Assembly (NCBI GenBank): GCA_020345705.1
Contig: CP070766.1
Location: 791,899-803,968 of the forward strand
Direction of reading: 5' to 3'
Source: Candidatus Zixiibacteriota bacterium
GTDB lineage: Bacteria; Zixibacteria; MSB-5A5; GN15; PGXB01
Length of the DNA: 12,070 bases
The notes beneath the pieces are model-generated. The model worked only from the letters and a program-made list of their open reading frames with translations. It was not told the origin of the DNA and made no database searches. The number at the start of each line of letters is the position of its first letter. Within the stretch, counting starts at the first letter, position 1. Below, piece after piece: positions 1 through 6,836 of this stretch. Made by a program: the position numbers and the translations under genes.

Positions 1-710
1 CGGTCAAGCATTTGCAGGATACTCGCGGACTTTTCGCCGAGCAGTTGCGAGGAATCGAGGATTTTCTTTTCCGCGATCAACTCTTCCTCCTCGCCGACTC
101 TGATCTTTGCCTTTTCGATCTCCTCCTTCTGGAATAACAGCAGTTCCCGCTCGTTTTTTTCGATTTCCTTTCGCGATTCAAGCTGAGCCAGCTCAAGTTT
201 CGTCTTCTGCCATCCGGCGTGGATTTCCCTCAGTGTTTCCACGTCATCGCTGATTCCGGCAAAACGGTCGAGAAAAGACTGATGATTTTTCTCGTCAAGC
301 AGGAGCTGATGCGAATGCTGCCCGAATAATTCCGCCAGATGTCCGGAGATTTCCCGAAGCCGGGCAAGGGTGACCATCTGACCGTTTATGAAGCTCTTGG
401 ATGGACGATTTGTGATGATCTCCCGGCGAAGCGTCATGGCTTCGCCGTCAGACTCTATTTCCAGGTTGTTAAGGGCGTCCTGAATCTCTGGCGACGCTTT
501 GATGTCAAAATCGCCTTCTATGGCCGCCAGCCGGGCGCCGGAGCGAATGTCGTCCTTGTCGGCCTTCTCGCCCAGGAGACGGCCGATGGCGCCGACAATT
601 ATTGATTTTCCGGCCCCGGTTTCGCCTGTTAAAACGCTCATGCCGTCCAGAAAATCAATATCCAACTCGTCAACCAGGGCGAAATTCTCTATATGCAGAC
701 GTCTCAGCAT
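1..710 (-). CDS. recN: DNA repair protein RecN, N-terminal part (cut by the window edge)
   Basis: An SMC-like ATPase acting in double-strand break repair and recombination on the nucleoid. About 236 residues are visible, with no stop before base 1, so the C-terminal part lies outside the window. The start ATG (708-710) opens MLRRLHIENFALVDELDIDF, the standard RecN N-terminus. Walker A is GETGAGKS at residues 29-36. Further on, a GQHSHQ stretch matches the RecN QHxHQ-type signature, followed by Lys/Glu-rich sequence that begins the coiled coil. A GGGGAG ribosome site (719-724) lies 8 bases before the ATG, inside the end of dnaG. The gene starts 5 bases after the dnaG stop, so it is very likely co-transcribed with dnaG. 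The identity rests on visible family motifs and is firm. Confidence 0.95.
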   Translation of the reverse strand, partial: MLRRLHIENFALVDELDIDFLDGMSVLTGETGAGKSIIVGAIGRLLGEKADKDDIRSGARLAAIEGDFDIKASPEIQDALNNLEIESDGEAMTLRREIITNRPSKSFINGQMVTLARLREISGHLAELFGQHSHQLLLDEKNHQSFLDRFAGISDDVETLREIHAGWQKTKLELAQLESRKEIEKNERELLLFQKEEIEKAKIRVGEEEELIAEKKILDSSQLLGEKSASILQMLD

Positions 711-715
711 TTGTC

Positions 716-2467
716 TCACTCCCCGCGGCGCCTAATCATTTCGGCAATTTCCTCAGTCAGCCGTCCGGCCTTTTCAGCATCTCCGGCCTCTTCCGCGATC
801 TTCAGTTCCGCTTTAAGCTTATCGATTTGCCGTTCCCGTTTGAAATATAAAATCTTATTCATATAATCCTGTATCATTCTTGAAGCATTTTCGCGCATCC
901 ATTCCTTTTGCGAAAGGGCCGTGACCTCGGAAGCCAGCGATTGGTCTTTGAGCATATCAATCAGGCTGTCAACCGACACCGCATCATGCATTTGATGAAA
1001 AGACAAGACGTGAGAATAGATTGTGCTGATAATCTCCGACTGAAAATCTTCCGGTGCGACCTGATCCTTCACCACGTCAATATATTCCGGGTAATTTATG
1101 AGAAGCGACAATAGGTCTCTTTCAAAATCGATAATCTTGCGGGGTGGTTTGATACCGGTAATGCCAATTCGTTCGGCCCCTTTAGACGGGAGCAGGTTGT
1201 AGAAGTTCTGCGTGTCGGTCTTGATAACCTCGGCCGCCTCATCGATGAATAACCGGCGACGGGTGATATCTTCAATCCTTCCCGCCAGTTCGGCCAGTTC
1301 TTTTATGAGTTTTTCCTTTCCGATGATACCCTGCTTTTTTATGTCGATGTCCCTGGTCCGGAAATCGAGATATCGGACGGCCCCTTTCTTCAGCTCCTCT
1401 ATGGCGGCGGCACCGCCTTTGGCCGCCACTGAGTCGGGGTCTTCACCCTCCGGCGGGACCATTACCATGACCTCCATCCCGGCGTCATACAGGGCATCGA
1501 CCGATCGGACGGCGGCTTTTTCCCCGGCCGAGTCGGCATCGAAAAACAGAAACGCCATTTCCGCAAAACGAGCCAGAAGACGCGCCTGCCGGTTCGTAAA
1601 GGCCGTTCCCGACGATGCTACCACGTTCTTGATACCGACCTGGTAGAGCGATATAAGGTCAAAATACCCTTCGACTATGATGACTTCGGTTTTCTCACGT
1701 ATATGCTGCCTGCTGAAATTGAGGCCGTAGAGGACGTTGCTTTTTGAATAGAGCGGGGTCTCGGGTGAGTTGACATACTTGGCCGGTTCACCTTTCTTCA
1801 GAGTTCGCCCGCCGAAGGCGATCGGTTTGCCACTCAGATTGAAAATCGGTATTATCAGCCTCCGGCGAAATCGGTCGAAATACTTATCACTCTTTTCCGA
1901 GTGAATAATAAGACCGGCCTTTTCGAGTTCCTTCGGAAATAATCCCTTCTTTAAAGCGTGGTTGAGAAATCCGTCCCATTCCTCTCCGGCCAGGCCGAGC
2001 TGAAACAGTTCGATCGATTCGTCGGTCAGCTCGCGCGACTCCTTCAGGTACTTCGATATTTGCGTCCGGTACCTGCCGGCTGACAACATTGACCGAAAAT
2101 ACTCAAGGGCCACCTGATGAGCGTAGTGCAGCTTCTCAATCTCTTCCTTTTCACGGCGGTCGGTCTCTCGTTCGGGGATAGTAATCCCCGCTTTGCGGGC
2201 CAGCAGTTTGACGGCCTCGACGAACGACATGTTCTCATGCTCCATCAGGAACGTGTAAACATTGCCGCCCTTACCGCAGCCGAAGCAGTGATATATCTGC
2301 CTTTCAGGGGACACCGAAAATGAAGGCGTTTTCTCGGTGTGAAAAGGGCAGAGGGCCATGAAATTTCGTCCCCTCTTTTTAAGGCGGACATATTCGCCTA
2401 TGATATCGACAATATCGCTGGTCTGTCGAACCTGTTCGATTATATCCTGGGGGATTGAGCCTGCCAT
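716..2467 (-). CDS. dnaG: DNA primase DnaG
   Basis: Synthesises RNA primers for the replisome and is recruited by the replicative helicase DnaB. At 583 residues it has the normal length for the family. The CHC2 zinc-binding domain is at the N-terminus, with C40, H43, C61 and C64 as likely ligands. A basic RNA-polymerase core (RFRRRLIIPIFN, about 199-210) precedes the TOPRIM domain, which has its VEGYFD acidic motif at 265-270, FDADSAG at 309-315 and EDPD at 342-345. The last 140 or so residues are helical and fit the helicase-binding domain. The ATG shares one base with the mutS2 stop (TAATG), so translation is probably coupled; no good ribosome site is visible. The gene sits between mutS2 and recN rather than next to rpoD. 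Confidence 0.97.
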   Translation of the reverse strand: MAGSIPQDIIEQVRQTSDIVDIIGEYVRLKKRGRNFMALCPFHTEKTPSFSVSPERQIYHCFGCGKGGNVYTFLMEHENMSFVEAVKLLARKAGITIPERETDRREKEEIEKLHYAHQVALEYFRSMLSAGRYRTQISKYLKESRELTDESIELFQLGLAGEEWDGFLNHALKKGLFPKELEKAGLIIHSEKSDKYFDRFRRRLIIPIFNLSGKPIAFGGRTLKKGEPAKYVNSPETPLYSKSNVLYGLNFSRQHIREKTEVIIVEGYFDLISLYQVGIKNVVASSGTAFTNRQARLLARFAEMAFLFFDADSAGEKAAVRSVDALYDAGMEVMVMVPPEGEDPDSVAAKGGAAAIEELKKGAVRYLDFRTRDIDIKKQGIIGKEKLIKELAELAGRIEDITRRRLFIDEAAEVIKTDTQNFYNLLPSKGAERIGITGIKPPRKIIDFERDLLSLLINYPEYIDVVKDQVAPEDFQSEIISTIYSHVLSFHQMHDAVSVDSLIDMLKDQSLASEVTALSQKEWMRENASRMIQDYMNKILYFKRERQIDKLKAELKIAEEAGDAEKAGRLTEEIAEMIRRRGE

Positions 2468-4830
2468 TATTTTAACTGAACCACCGTTACCCCGGCGCCG
2501 CCCTCGTTCCAGTCACCCAGTCGGAATGAGGCCACGGCCGAGTGGGCTTTCAGAAACTGGCTGAGCTGCTTGCGAAGGGTCCCGGTTCCTTTACCATGAA
2601 TTACGTAAATTTGTGTCAGCCCGTGCAAAATGGCTGAATCAAGAAATTTGTCCAGGGCTTCTTTGGCCTCCTCCACGGTCATACCTCGCAAATGTAACTC
2701 CGGCCCCGGCGCGGTCACCTCTCTGACATTGACCCGTCCGCGCATTCGCTTGATGTGATCTTCATCTTCGACGATTTTCTTCAGATCGCCGGTGTTGACC
2801 GTGCTCATCATGTTGCCGATCCTGACCCTGGCGCGATCCTCACCTGTGTATTCAACGAATTCGCCCTCTTTCCTCAAGGAGAGAATAAGGACGGTATCTC
2901 CTTTTTCGAGCCTGCCGACGGGAGTGGTTTTGGGCATGTGCCGGGCTTTGAGCTTGTCGAGCTGTTGTCTTTTCTCTGCCAGAAAATGGTGAGCCCGTTT
3001 GACGGTTTCTTTGGAAGCTTTGCTTTCTTTTATGCTTTTGACCAGCTTTTCAATCTCGGCCCGGGATTCATTGAGCGTGGTTTCGAGTTCTTCCAGGTGC
3101 TCCTTTTTGATTTCATCAACCTCGTTTTCCAGCTTGTCAATCTGGCGATTGTAGTGGGCTTCCAGATCACCGGCGCTTCTCAATTTTTCTTCCAGTGATA
3201 TCTTATCGTCCCTGAGGGCCGAGAGTTCCTTCTCCAGATCCGAAATCAGGTTGGTCAACGATCGCTCGCCTTTGCCCAGAAGCTGAGAGGCCGGTCCCGT
3301 GATTTCCTCGGGCATTCCGAGCCGCTGAGCGATCTCGACAGCATAGGAGCCGCCGGGGATGCCGGTGTATAGACGAAAAGTCGGCCTCAGAGACTCTCGA
3401 TCGAATTCGAAGGAGGCATTCTCGGCCTCGGGATGCATTGTCGGGAGTGTTTTCAACTGCGTGTAATGAGTCGTTGCAATCAGTTTTGCCTTCAGGTCGA
3501 TCATCCTGAGAATAATCGCCTCGGCCAGGGCGGCACCTTCCTTAGGATCGGTGCCGGCGCCGATCTCGTCAAGTAGAACCAAGCTGTCGGGTCCGGCATG
3601 CGTGACGGCATAGATGATCTGCCTTATGTGCGACGAGAACGTTGACAGGGACAGTTCAATCGACTGCTCGTCGCCAATATCAGCGAAAACGTTACCGAAT
3701 ATCCCGATTTCAGAGTTGGCGTCGGCGGGAATGTGCAGTCCTGACTGGGCCAGAAGAACCAGCAGACCGGCGGTTTTCAGGGCGACCGTTTTTCCGCCGG
3801 TATTGGGGCCGGTAATAATCAACACCTGCCGCGACTGATCCAGCCGAAAGTCATTAGGGACAATCGTCTCTTTGTCCTGAGTATGATACTGGAGCAAAGG
3901 GTGCCTGGCTTTGATGAGGTCTATTTTGCTGTGCGGGCTCACGACCGGCCTCGTGCAATCGGTTTTAATTGAGAAATTGGCCGCCGCGTGAAGAAAATCC
4001 AGGACGCCGACGATTTCACAATTGGATAAAAGCCGGCTTGAAGCTTCGCCAATCATGGACGTGATCCGTCTCAGGATTCGATCGATTTCCAGGCGCTCTT
4101 CCTGAACCAGAAGTCCCAGCCTATTGTTGGCTTCGACGATTTCATTGGGCTCAACATAGAGCGTCGAGCCCGATTGGGACCGGTCGTGGATTATACCCGA
4201 ATCGGAACGGAACTGGCCGGCTATTACCGGAATGACGTATCGATTATCTCGAATGGTGATGGTATCATCCTGCCAGCCGGGGGATTTTTGCCTGCGGGAA
4301 AGGATGCGCTGAAGTCTGGCGGCAATGCTGTTTTTGAGATCATAGATATCCGCTCTCAGCCTCTTGAGTGCGGCGGAGGCGCTGTCAAGTATCTCGCCGG
4401 TCTTATCTATGGCTTTATCTATTTCTTTCAGTATTTCCGGGAAAGGGTGAAGCATTGCCAGATATTCGGCCACCGAAGGGAAGTTGACTCGTCCCGATTT
4501 GGCGTAGCCGTGAAGGACACCGGACACCTCAATCAGCTCCCTAATTCGCAGTATCGTTTTTGGCTCCAGCCGCATTCCTTCCGTCCTGGATTTCTTCACC
4601 AGATCGGTTGTGTCTTCAAGACGGGATATTGGGAAGGCATCGCCGTAAAGAACAATGTCTTTCATTTCGGAGATTTCATCAAGCCTGGTGCGGATCGAAT
4701 CTATATCGGTGGATGGAGCCACGCGGCCTAGAAGTTCCATGCCGTAGCGTGTCAGGCAAAGACCCTTCAGAATCGAGACTATCTTCGGATATTCGAGAAC
4801 GTCTAAAGTATGTGTATCAAAGCCTGGCAT
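2467..4830 (-). CDS. mutS2: MutS2-family ATPase with C-terminal Smr domain
   Basis: MutS2 proteins lack the mismatch-recognition domain of MutS. They have been linked to suppression of recombination and, in Bacillus subtilis, to sensing and splitting collided ribosomes. At 787 residues this is full length. Residues 1-300 are the lever/clamp region. Walker A is GPNTGGKT (341-348) and Walker B is LVLLDEIGAGTD (417-428), followed by TTHYTQLK. A long charged coiled coil spans about 525-630. A small beta-rich KOW-like segment (about 637-687) precedes the Smr domain (711-787), which has LHLRG at 712-716 and HGKGTGTL at 745-752. The usual Smr motif is LDLRG, so His replaces Asp. The start is fixed by homology of the first residues; it has no Shine-Dalgarno and lies 18 bases past a terminator. 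Confidence 0.96.
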   Translation of the reverse strand: MPGFDTHTLDVLEYPKIVSILKGLCLTRYGMELLGRVAPSTDIDSIRTRLDEISEMKDIVLYGDAFPISRLEDTTDLVKKSRTEGMRLEPKTILRIRELIEVSGVLHGYAKSGRVNFPSVAEYLAMLHPFPEILKEIDKAIDKTGEILDSASAALKRLRADIYDLKNSIAARLQRILSRRQKSPGWQDDTITIRDNRYVIPVIAGQFRSDSGIIHDRSQSGSTLYVEPNEIVEANNRLGLLVQEERLEIDRILRRITSMIGEASSRLLSNCEIVGVLDFLHAAANFSIKTDCTRPVVSPHSKIDLIKARHPLLQYHTQDKETIVPNDFRLDQSRQVLIITGPNTGGKTVALKTAGLLVLLAQSGLHIPADANSEIGIFGNVFADIGDEQSIELSLSTFSSHIRQIIYAVTHAGPDSLVLLDEIGAGTDPKEGAALAEAIILRMIDLKAKLIATTHYTQLKTLPTMHPEAENASFEFDRESLRPTFRLYTGIPGGSYAVEIAQRLGMPEEITGPASQLLGKGERSLTNLISDLEKELSALRDDKISLEEKLRSAGDLEAHYNRQIDKLENEVDEIKKEHLEELETTLNESRAEIEKLVKSIKESKASKETVKRAHHFLAEKRQQLDKLKARHMPKTTPVGRLEKGDTVLILSLRKEGEFVEYTGEDRARVRIGNMMSTVNTGDLKKIVEDEDHIKRMRGRVNVREVTAPGPELHLRGMTVEEAKEALDKFLDSAILHGLTQIYVIHGKGTGTLRKQLSQFLKAHSAVASFRLGDWNEGGAGVTVVQLK

Positions 4831-4835
4831 GCCGC

Positions 4836-4865
4836 ATAATGAATAACAAAAAAGCCGGTTGTAAC
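4836..4865 (-). promoter_or_regulatory. Candidate promoter for mutS2, predicting a leaderless mRNA
   Basis: Reading leftward, GTTACA (4860-4865, 4/6 to the sigma-70 -35) is 18 bases from CATTAT (4836-4841, near the -10 consensus). The -10 ends 5 bases before the mutS2 ATG, so transcription would start at or beside the first base of the gene. The -35 lies in the loop of the cvpA terminator. Support is only the sequence match plus the need for some promoter, because the terminator should block most cvpA transcripts. The -35 is weak. Confidence 0.35.
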
Positions 4866-4871
4866 CGGCTT
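4848..4871 (-). terminator. Intrinsic terminator after cvpA
   Basis: On the minus strand AAGCCGGT and ACCGGCTT pair perfectly (8 bp, tetraloop TACA) and run into CTTTTTTG, a run of six T. The stem is G+C-rich and the T-run is on the minus-strand side only, so it ends the rpsU-yqeY-cvpA transcript. It starts about 40 bases after the cvpA stop and lies immediately upstream of mutS2. Confidence 0.88.
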
Positions 4872-4910
4872 GAATATAAGTTCACAATCCGAAAAACAAA
4901 ACAGCTTATT

Positions 4911-5555
4911 TCAGAGGCTACTCGATTGAGAACCGAAGAACCTGTCCATTTGATAGATGATTCGATATACTTGTTCGCGATCCTTAGAGAGTTCCTCGCG
5001 ATCCGCCGGAGCCATGTCTATCGAGGGTCTTTGAAGCAATGTTTTTTCGACCTTGGCCATAAAATCGGGATTATTCGGATGCAGAGTTGAGGTTCCCTCG
5101 TAGATGGCGGGGAATGTTTTCGCAAAGCTTGGTCCCAAGAATGAATTATCAAAGTCCAGGTAGAACTTGTCGGGCATCGGAATCAGGAAGACAAGAAAGA
5201 CAAGAAAGCTGATAATCAGCCACCCTCGAATTGCGCCGACAAAGGCGCCCCCTAGCTGATCTTTCTTGCCCAGTTTTTGCAGATTCGCCACCCTGTAGAA
5301 AACTATTCCCACCAGTTTGAAAATAGCGTAGATGAGGGCCAGGAGGATGACAAAGGACAAGATGGCAGTAATAAGCGGGGAACCTCCCAGCTGTTCATAT
5401 ATCTTGGTGGCTATAGTGTCGATGTAGTTAAACGACACGATTACTGCGGCGGCAAGAACTGCAAGCCCCACCAGTTCTCGAATTAGCCCCTTTTTCGATC
5501 CTACTATGACCGCAGCAACCAGCAAAACCAAAAGGACGATATCAATCCAGTTCAT
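4911..5555 (-). CDS. cvpA: CvpA-family inner-membrane protein
   Basis: Family named after a colicin V production gene; its true role is not settled and has been tied to envelope homeostasis. The protein is 214 residues from the preferred start. Four hydrophobic segments are visible at about 3-19, 23-41, 61-88 and 103-126. The conserved start MNWIDIVLLV, the GSKKGLIRELVG loop after the first helix and LGGAFVGAIRGW before the fourth are typical. The C-terminal 85 or so residues are polar. I chose ATG at 5555 rather than an in-frame TTG at 5561, because AAAAGGAG (5564-5571) is 8 bases from the ATG but only 2 from the TTG. It lies 14 bases after yqeY and is the last gene before a strong terminator. 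CvpA and mutS2 are also near neighbours in B. subtilis. Confidence 0.9.
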   Translation of the reverse strand: MNWIDIVLLVLLVAAVIVGSKKGLIRELVGLAVLAAAVIVSFNYIDTIATKIYEQLGGSPLITAILSFVILLALIYAIFKLVGIVFYRVANLQKLGKKDQLGGAFVGAIRGWLIISFLVFLVFLIPMPDKFYLDFDNSFLGPSFAKTFPAIYEGTSTLHPNNPDFMAKVEKTLLQRPSIDMAPADREELSKDREQVYRIIYQMDRFFGSQSSSL

Positions 5556-5569
5556 AGCCAAAACTCCTT

Positions 5570-6043
5570 TTAAGGCTCATTGGCAGCTTGGCCTGCGCCT
5601 TCGGAAAGCGATTCGTGAACGAGCCGATTAACCAGTTTGCCGTCCGCTTTTCCCTTAACCTTCGGCATCAGGTCTTTCATGACAAGCCCCAGTTTTGCAG
5701 GTGAGTCCGCTCCCGTAGCCTCGATCGAGGCTCTGATCATCTCCCTCAGTTCGTTTTCAGGAAGCTGTGCAGGCAGATAGCCGGTGATCACATCCAACTC
5801 GGATGTCTCTTTGTCGACTAGGTCGGTGCGGTTACCGGAACGAAATTGTTCGATGGATTCTTTTCTCTTCTTGGCGGCACTGCTTAAGACACCGATAACG
5901 TCGTCATCGGTTAAGCCCTCACCCTTTTCGATTTGTCTATATTTGCAATCAGATTTTAAGCCCCGAAGGACAGTAGCCCTAGCCTTATCACCTGCCTTCA
6001 GGGCTTTTATTAGATCTTCGTCAATCTTTTTTAAAAGAGACAT
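5570..6043 (-). CDS. yqeY: GatB/YqeY domain protein
   Basis: A small cytoplasmic protein homologous to the C-terminal tail domain of the GatB subunit of tRNA-dependent amidotransferase. The standalone form is thought to bind tRNA or act near translation, but its exact function is unknown. The 157 residues cover the whole family length. Typical stretches are the N-terminal helix MSLLKKIDEDLIKALKAGDK, ITGYLPAQLPENEL (about 85-98), and LVMKDLMPKVKGKADGKLVN near the C-terminus. It begins 5 bases after the rpsU stop, a pairing found in many bacteria, and shares the rpsU promoter. No clear ribosome site precedes the ATG, so coupling to rpsU translation is likely. Confidence 0.93.
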   Translation of the reverse strand: MSLLKKIDEDLIKALKAGDKARATVLRGLKSDCKYRQIEKGEGLTDDDVIGVLSSAAKKRKESIEQFRSGNRTDLVDKETSELDVITGYLPAQLPENELREMIRASIEATGADSPAKLGLVMKDLMPKVKGKADGKLVNRLVHESLSEGAGQAANEP

Positions 6044-6048
6044 AGATG

Positions 6049-6243
6049 CTATTCTTCTGTGCTTTGAATCTTGCGCATCTTACGACGCGCGGCGTTCAGC
6101 TTTCTCTTTCGTCGTTCGGACGGTTTTTCGAAATGCTGATGCTTCTTTATATCTGTGAGGATTCCGGTTTTTTCACAGAATTTGTTGAAGCGACGCAGGG
6201 CTTTTTCAAACGATTCATCATCGCGCACCCTGACACCCGTCAT
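6049..6243 (-). CDS. rpsU: Small ribosomal subunit protein bS21
   Basis: Binds the 30S platform near the 3' end of 16S rRNA and the Shine-Dalgarno helix, aiding initiation. At 64 residues it has the usual family length. The family pattern is clear: VRVRDDESFEKALRRFNKF, a central CEKTGIL segment, FEKPSERRKRK, then a basic C-terminal helix. It is the first gene of the rpsU-yqeY-cvpA transcript. It has the strongest ribosome site in the window (AAAGGAGG at 6252-6259, 8 bases before the ATG) and a near-consensus promoter. Its start codon overlaps the stop of a 15-codon upstream frame. The identity is firm despite the small size. Confidence 0.97.
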   Translation of the reverse strand: MTGVRVRDDESFEKALRRFNKFCEKTGILTDIKKHQHFEKPSERRKRKLNAARRKMRKIQSTEE

Positions 6244-6287
6244 CTATATCCCCTCCTTTCCAGCCAGTTTTGGACATAATTTACCAT
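6240..6287 (-). other. Possible 15-codon upstream frame in the rpsU leader
   Basis: An ATG (6285-6287) opens a frame reading MVNYVQNWLERRGYR and stopping at TGA (6240-6242), which overlaps the rpsU ATG as ATGA. The ATG lies only 2-3 bases after the predicted transcription start and has no ribosome site of its own. The AGG AGG codons come from the rpsU Shine-Dalgarno. It may be chance; there is no evidence of coding beyond the open frame and the overlap. Confidence 0.2.
6252..6259 (-). promoter_or_regulatory. Strong Shine-Dalgarno site of rpsU
   Basis: AAAGGAGG lies 8 bases before the rpsU ATG and matches the 16S anti-Shine-Dalgarno in full length. Most other genes here have weak or no such site, so rpsU stands out. 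Confidence 0.85.
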
Positions 6288-6295
6288 AGCACTCA

Positions 6296-6323
6296 ATCAT
6301 AATATATATACTTTTTATGTCAA
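6296..6323 (-). promoter_or_regulatory. Sigma-70-type promoter of rpsU-yqeY-cvpA
   Basis: On the minus strand a perfect TTGACA (6318-6323) is 16 bases from TATGAT (6296-6301, 5/6). The spacer is A+T-rich. The predicted RNA start is near 6289-6290, giving a leader of about 46 bases before rpsU. This is the best promoter match in the window. Confidence 0.8.
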
Positions 6324-6350
6324 CAAAATAATGGCCCCAAAGTTGCCATT
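6324..6350 (-). terminator. Weak candidate terminator after the HIT gene
   Basis: On the minus strand AATGGC (6345-6350) pairs with GCCATT (6330-6335) around a 9-base loop, followed by ATTTTGTT. The stem is only 6 bp and the T-run is broken, so ending would be partial. It sits between the HIT stop and the rpsU -35, where a terminator would be expected. Confidence 0.4.
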
Positions 6351-6363
6351 TATTCAGGCAATC

Positions 6364-6699
6364 TTATTCCGACAGTTTAAGTTTCACGCCGCGGGCATTG
6401 GATATGAAATGGAAATGGAGATGTTCGACTATCTGCCCGGCTGCCGCGCCGTTATTCACGATTAGCCGAAAATTATCCTTGATTGAAAGCTCTGTGGCGA
6501 TTTTTCTTATGGTTTCGTGAAGTTTCAGCAGTAATTCCTCGGGCAAGTCCAGCAAACTGGCATAGTGCTTTTTCGGGCAGACCAGAAGATGTACCGGCGC
6601 CCTGGGCAAAATATCGGCAAAAACGATAATCTGTGCATCTTCGAAAAAGACTTTTGCCGGCTTTTTTCCATCGGCAATCTGGCAGAAGATACAACTCAT
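6364..6699 (-). CDS. HIT-family (histidine triad) nucleotide-binding protein
   Basis: HIT proteins are small cytoplasmic nucleotide hydrolases or transferases, often acting on adenosine phosphoramidates and related nucleotides. From ATG 6699 the product is 111 residues, the usual size. It begins MSCIFCQIADGKKPAKVF, as Hint-type proteins do. The triad HLHFHF is at 93-98, with H93, H95 and H97. C3, C6, H45 and H93 could form the zinc site seen in part of the family. The usual GGR after the triad reads ISNARG. The frame stays open upstream to an ATG at 6825, but those 42 residues do not resemble the family and that ATG has no ribosome site, so the shorter start is preferred. The substrate cannot be inferred. 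Confidence 0.9.
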   Translation of the reverse strand: MSCIFCQIADGKKPAKVFFEDAQIIVFADILPRAPVHLLVCPKKHYASLLDLPEELLLKLHETIRKIATELSIKDNFRLIVNNGAAAGQIVEHLHFHFISNARGVKLKLSE

Positions 6700-6705
6700 G
6701 GCCGA

Positions 6706-6734
6706 AAAATAAGAGGTTTCAACCGGTTTGCCAA
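6706..6734 (-). promoter_or_regulatory. Candidate promoter of the HIT gene
   Basis: On the minus strand TTGGCA (6729-6734, 5/6) is 17 bases from TATTTT (6706-6711, 4/6). The -10 ends 6 bases before ATG 6699, so RNA would start at the A of the start codon. That fits the lack of any Shine-Dalgarno before this ATG. The -10 is only a fair match. Confidence 0.35.
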
Positions 6735-6771
6735 CACAATTGATCAAACCGTCCGCCAGGTATCTTGAATC

Positions 6772-6798
6772 TTTAGATTCCCGCGGAAATGACGATAA
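6772..6798 (+). promoter_or_regulatory. Candidate sigma-28 (FliA-type) promoter of motAB
   Basis: TTTAGATT (6772-6779) is followed by exactly 11 bases and then GACGATAA (6791-6798). Compared with the enterobacterial sigma-28 consensus TAAAGTTT-N11-GCCGATAA, the matches are 5/8 and 7/8. The predicted start lies about 30 bases before the motA ATG. Flagellar sigma-28 drives motA in E. coli, so the context agrees. Confidence 0.5.
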
Positions 6799-6836
6799 CT
6801 GATAAAAACGCTTATTGTTAGGCATCCAGGGGACAT

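Noticed and set aside
4174..5090. Two overlapping plus-strand frames of 185 and 176 codons opposite mutS2 and cvpA
   Set aside because: Both are antisense to well-supported genes, cross the terminator region and have no family features.
5556..5561. A TTG start for cvpA two codons upstream
   Set aside because: It leaves only 2 bases after GGAG, whereas the ATG at 5555 has an 8-base spacing and gives the family-typical N-terminus.
6700..6825. A 42-residue N-terminal extension of the HIT protein in the same frame
   Set aside because: There is no ribosome site at 6825, no resemblance to HIT proteins or a signal peptide, and it would overlap the motA promoter region. The frame may be open by chance.
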